Below, in pieces: positions 63,852-64,000 of a stretch of 64,000 nucleotides of DNA. A program made the translations under genes and the position numbers. The notes below the pieces were generated by a model. The model was given only the letters and a program-made list of their open reading frames with translations, was not told where the DNA came from and searched no databases. Source of the DNA: Hyphomicrobiales bacterium. Lineage in GTDB: Bacteria; Pseudomonadota; Alphaproteobacteria; Rhizobiales; Rhizobiaceae. How positions within the stretch are numbered: the first letter of the stretch is position 1; each line of letters starts with the position of its first letter. Location of the stretch: contig UCEZ01000023.1 in assembly GCA_900471525.1 (NCBI GenBank), positions 1 through 64,000 on the forward strand, in the 5' to 3' direction.

Positions 63852-64000
63852 TCAAGGCTGCAGTTCGACATCCCAGTAGAGATAGTCCATCCAGCTGTCA
63901 TGCAGATGGTTGGGCGGGAACAGTCGGCCGTTGTTGTGCAGGTCCTGCACCGTCGGGTGGAACGGCTTCTGGTGCGGGAACATGCCCGCCTGACGCGGCA
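63852..64000 (-). CDS. C-terminal part of an unrecognised gene (cut by window edge)
   Basis: An open minus-strand frame enters from the right edge and ends at TGA 63854-63852. The last 48 residues read PRQAGMFPHQKPFHPTVQDL and end in YWDVELQP, with many aromatic and Asp/His residues. I do not recognise the family. Confidence 0.55.
   Translation of the reverse strand, partial: PRQAGMFPHQKPFHPTVQDLHNNGRLFPPNHLHDSWMDYLYWDVELQP

Noticed and set aside
1-64000. CRISPR arrays, IS elements, rRNA genes and retron or diversity-generating reverse transcriptases
   Set aside because: No regularly spaced direct repeats, DDE transposase, rRNA or reverse-transcriptase motif was seen on either strand.

Overview
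The window looks like chromosome of a Rhizobiaceae-type alphaproteobacterium (Rhizobium/Agrobacterium relatives). The GC content is high, and several family sets typical of rhizobia occur: a DUF4167 protein next to prmC-prfA-ptsP-lysC, comF-grxC-nitrilase-DUF1178 in a row, and secA divergent from a parvulin-argJ-GNAT-mutT run. The genus call is inference from gene content; no rRNA or other definitive marker is present.

Layout. 0.4-5.6 kb: an M23 cell-wall peptidase, a polytopic membrane protein downstream of a selenium-binding protein/methanethiol oxidase homologue, and an LD-carboxypeptidase. 5.6-15.6 kb: a housekeeping block read leftward (lysC, ptsP, prfA, prmC, DUF4167, clpB) covering amino-acid synthesis, nitrogen PTS, translation termination and the heat-shock disaggregase. 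15.7-29.1 kb: a looser stretch with a class II aldolase + HAD pair facing a LysR regulator, PPK2, an HxlR regulator facing a glutathione S-transferase, an eptA-like lipid A modification gene in one operon with its two-component system, an SDR, two tiny membrane-protein candidates, and two AT-richer accessory genes. 29.3-45.2 kb: ubiG, DUF3616, the comF/grxC/nitrilase operon, a methyltransferase, a lone Flp pilin, the mutT-GNAT-argJ-parvulin operon, secA, and a flippase plus GNAT pair for surface polysaccharide. 45.2-49.2 kb: an acyl-CoA synthetase, an RTX-repeat protein and small hypothetical genes.

The most interesting region is 49.46-62.42 kb, a mobile genomic island of about 13 kb. It lies between two copies of a 15-bp sequence; the right copy is the 3' end of a tRNA-Leu(CAA) gene, and a tyrosine integrase with an overlapping small HTH protein sits beside that tRNA. 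The cargo looks like a defence island: a 1255-residue protein with an Mrr-like nuclease domain fused to a NACHT/STAND ATPase, a KAP-family P-loop NTPase, a PD-(D/E)xK nuclease with an overlapping partner gene, a HEPN-like protein with an RNxxxH motif, a small serine recombinase preceded by seven copies of a TRAACCA motif, and a protein that may be a mobile-element replication protein. A palindrome of the form TGCAAC-N(1-2)-GTTGCA recurs at least four times in the island (plus one variant) and was not noticed elsewhere in the window.

To the right of the tRNA, ordinary chromosome resumes with a DedA/YqaA-type membrane protein, DsbB and the C-terminal end of an unrecognised gene.
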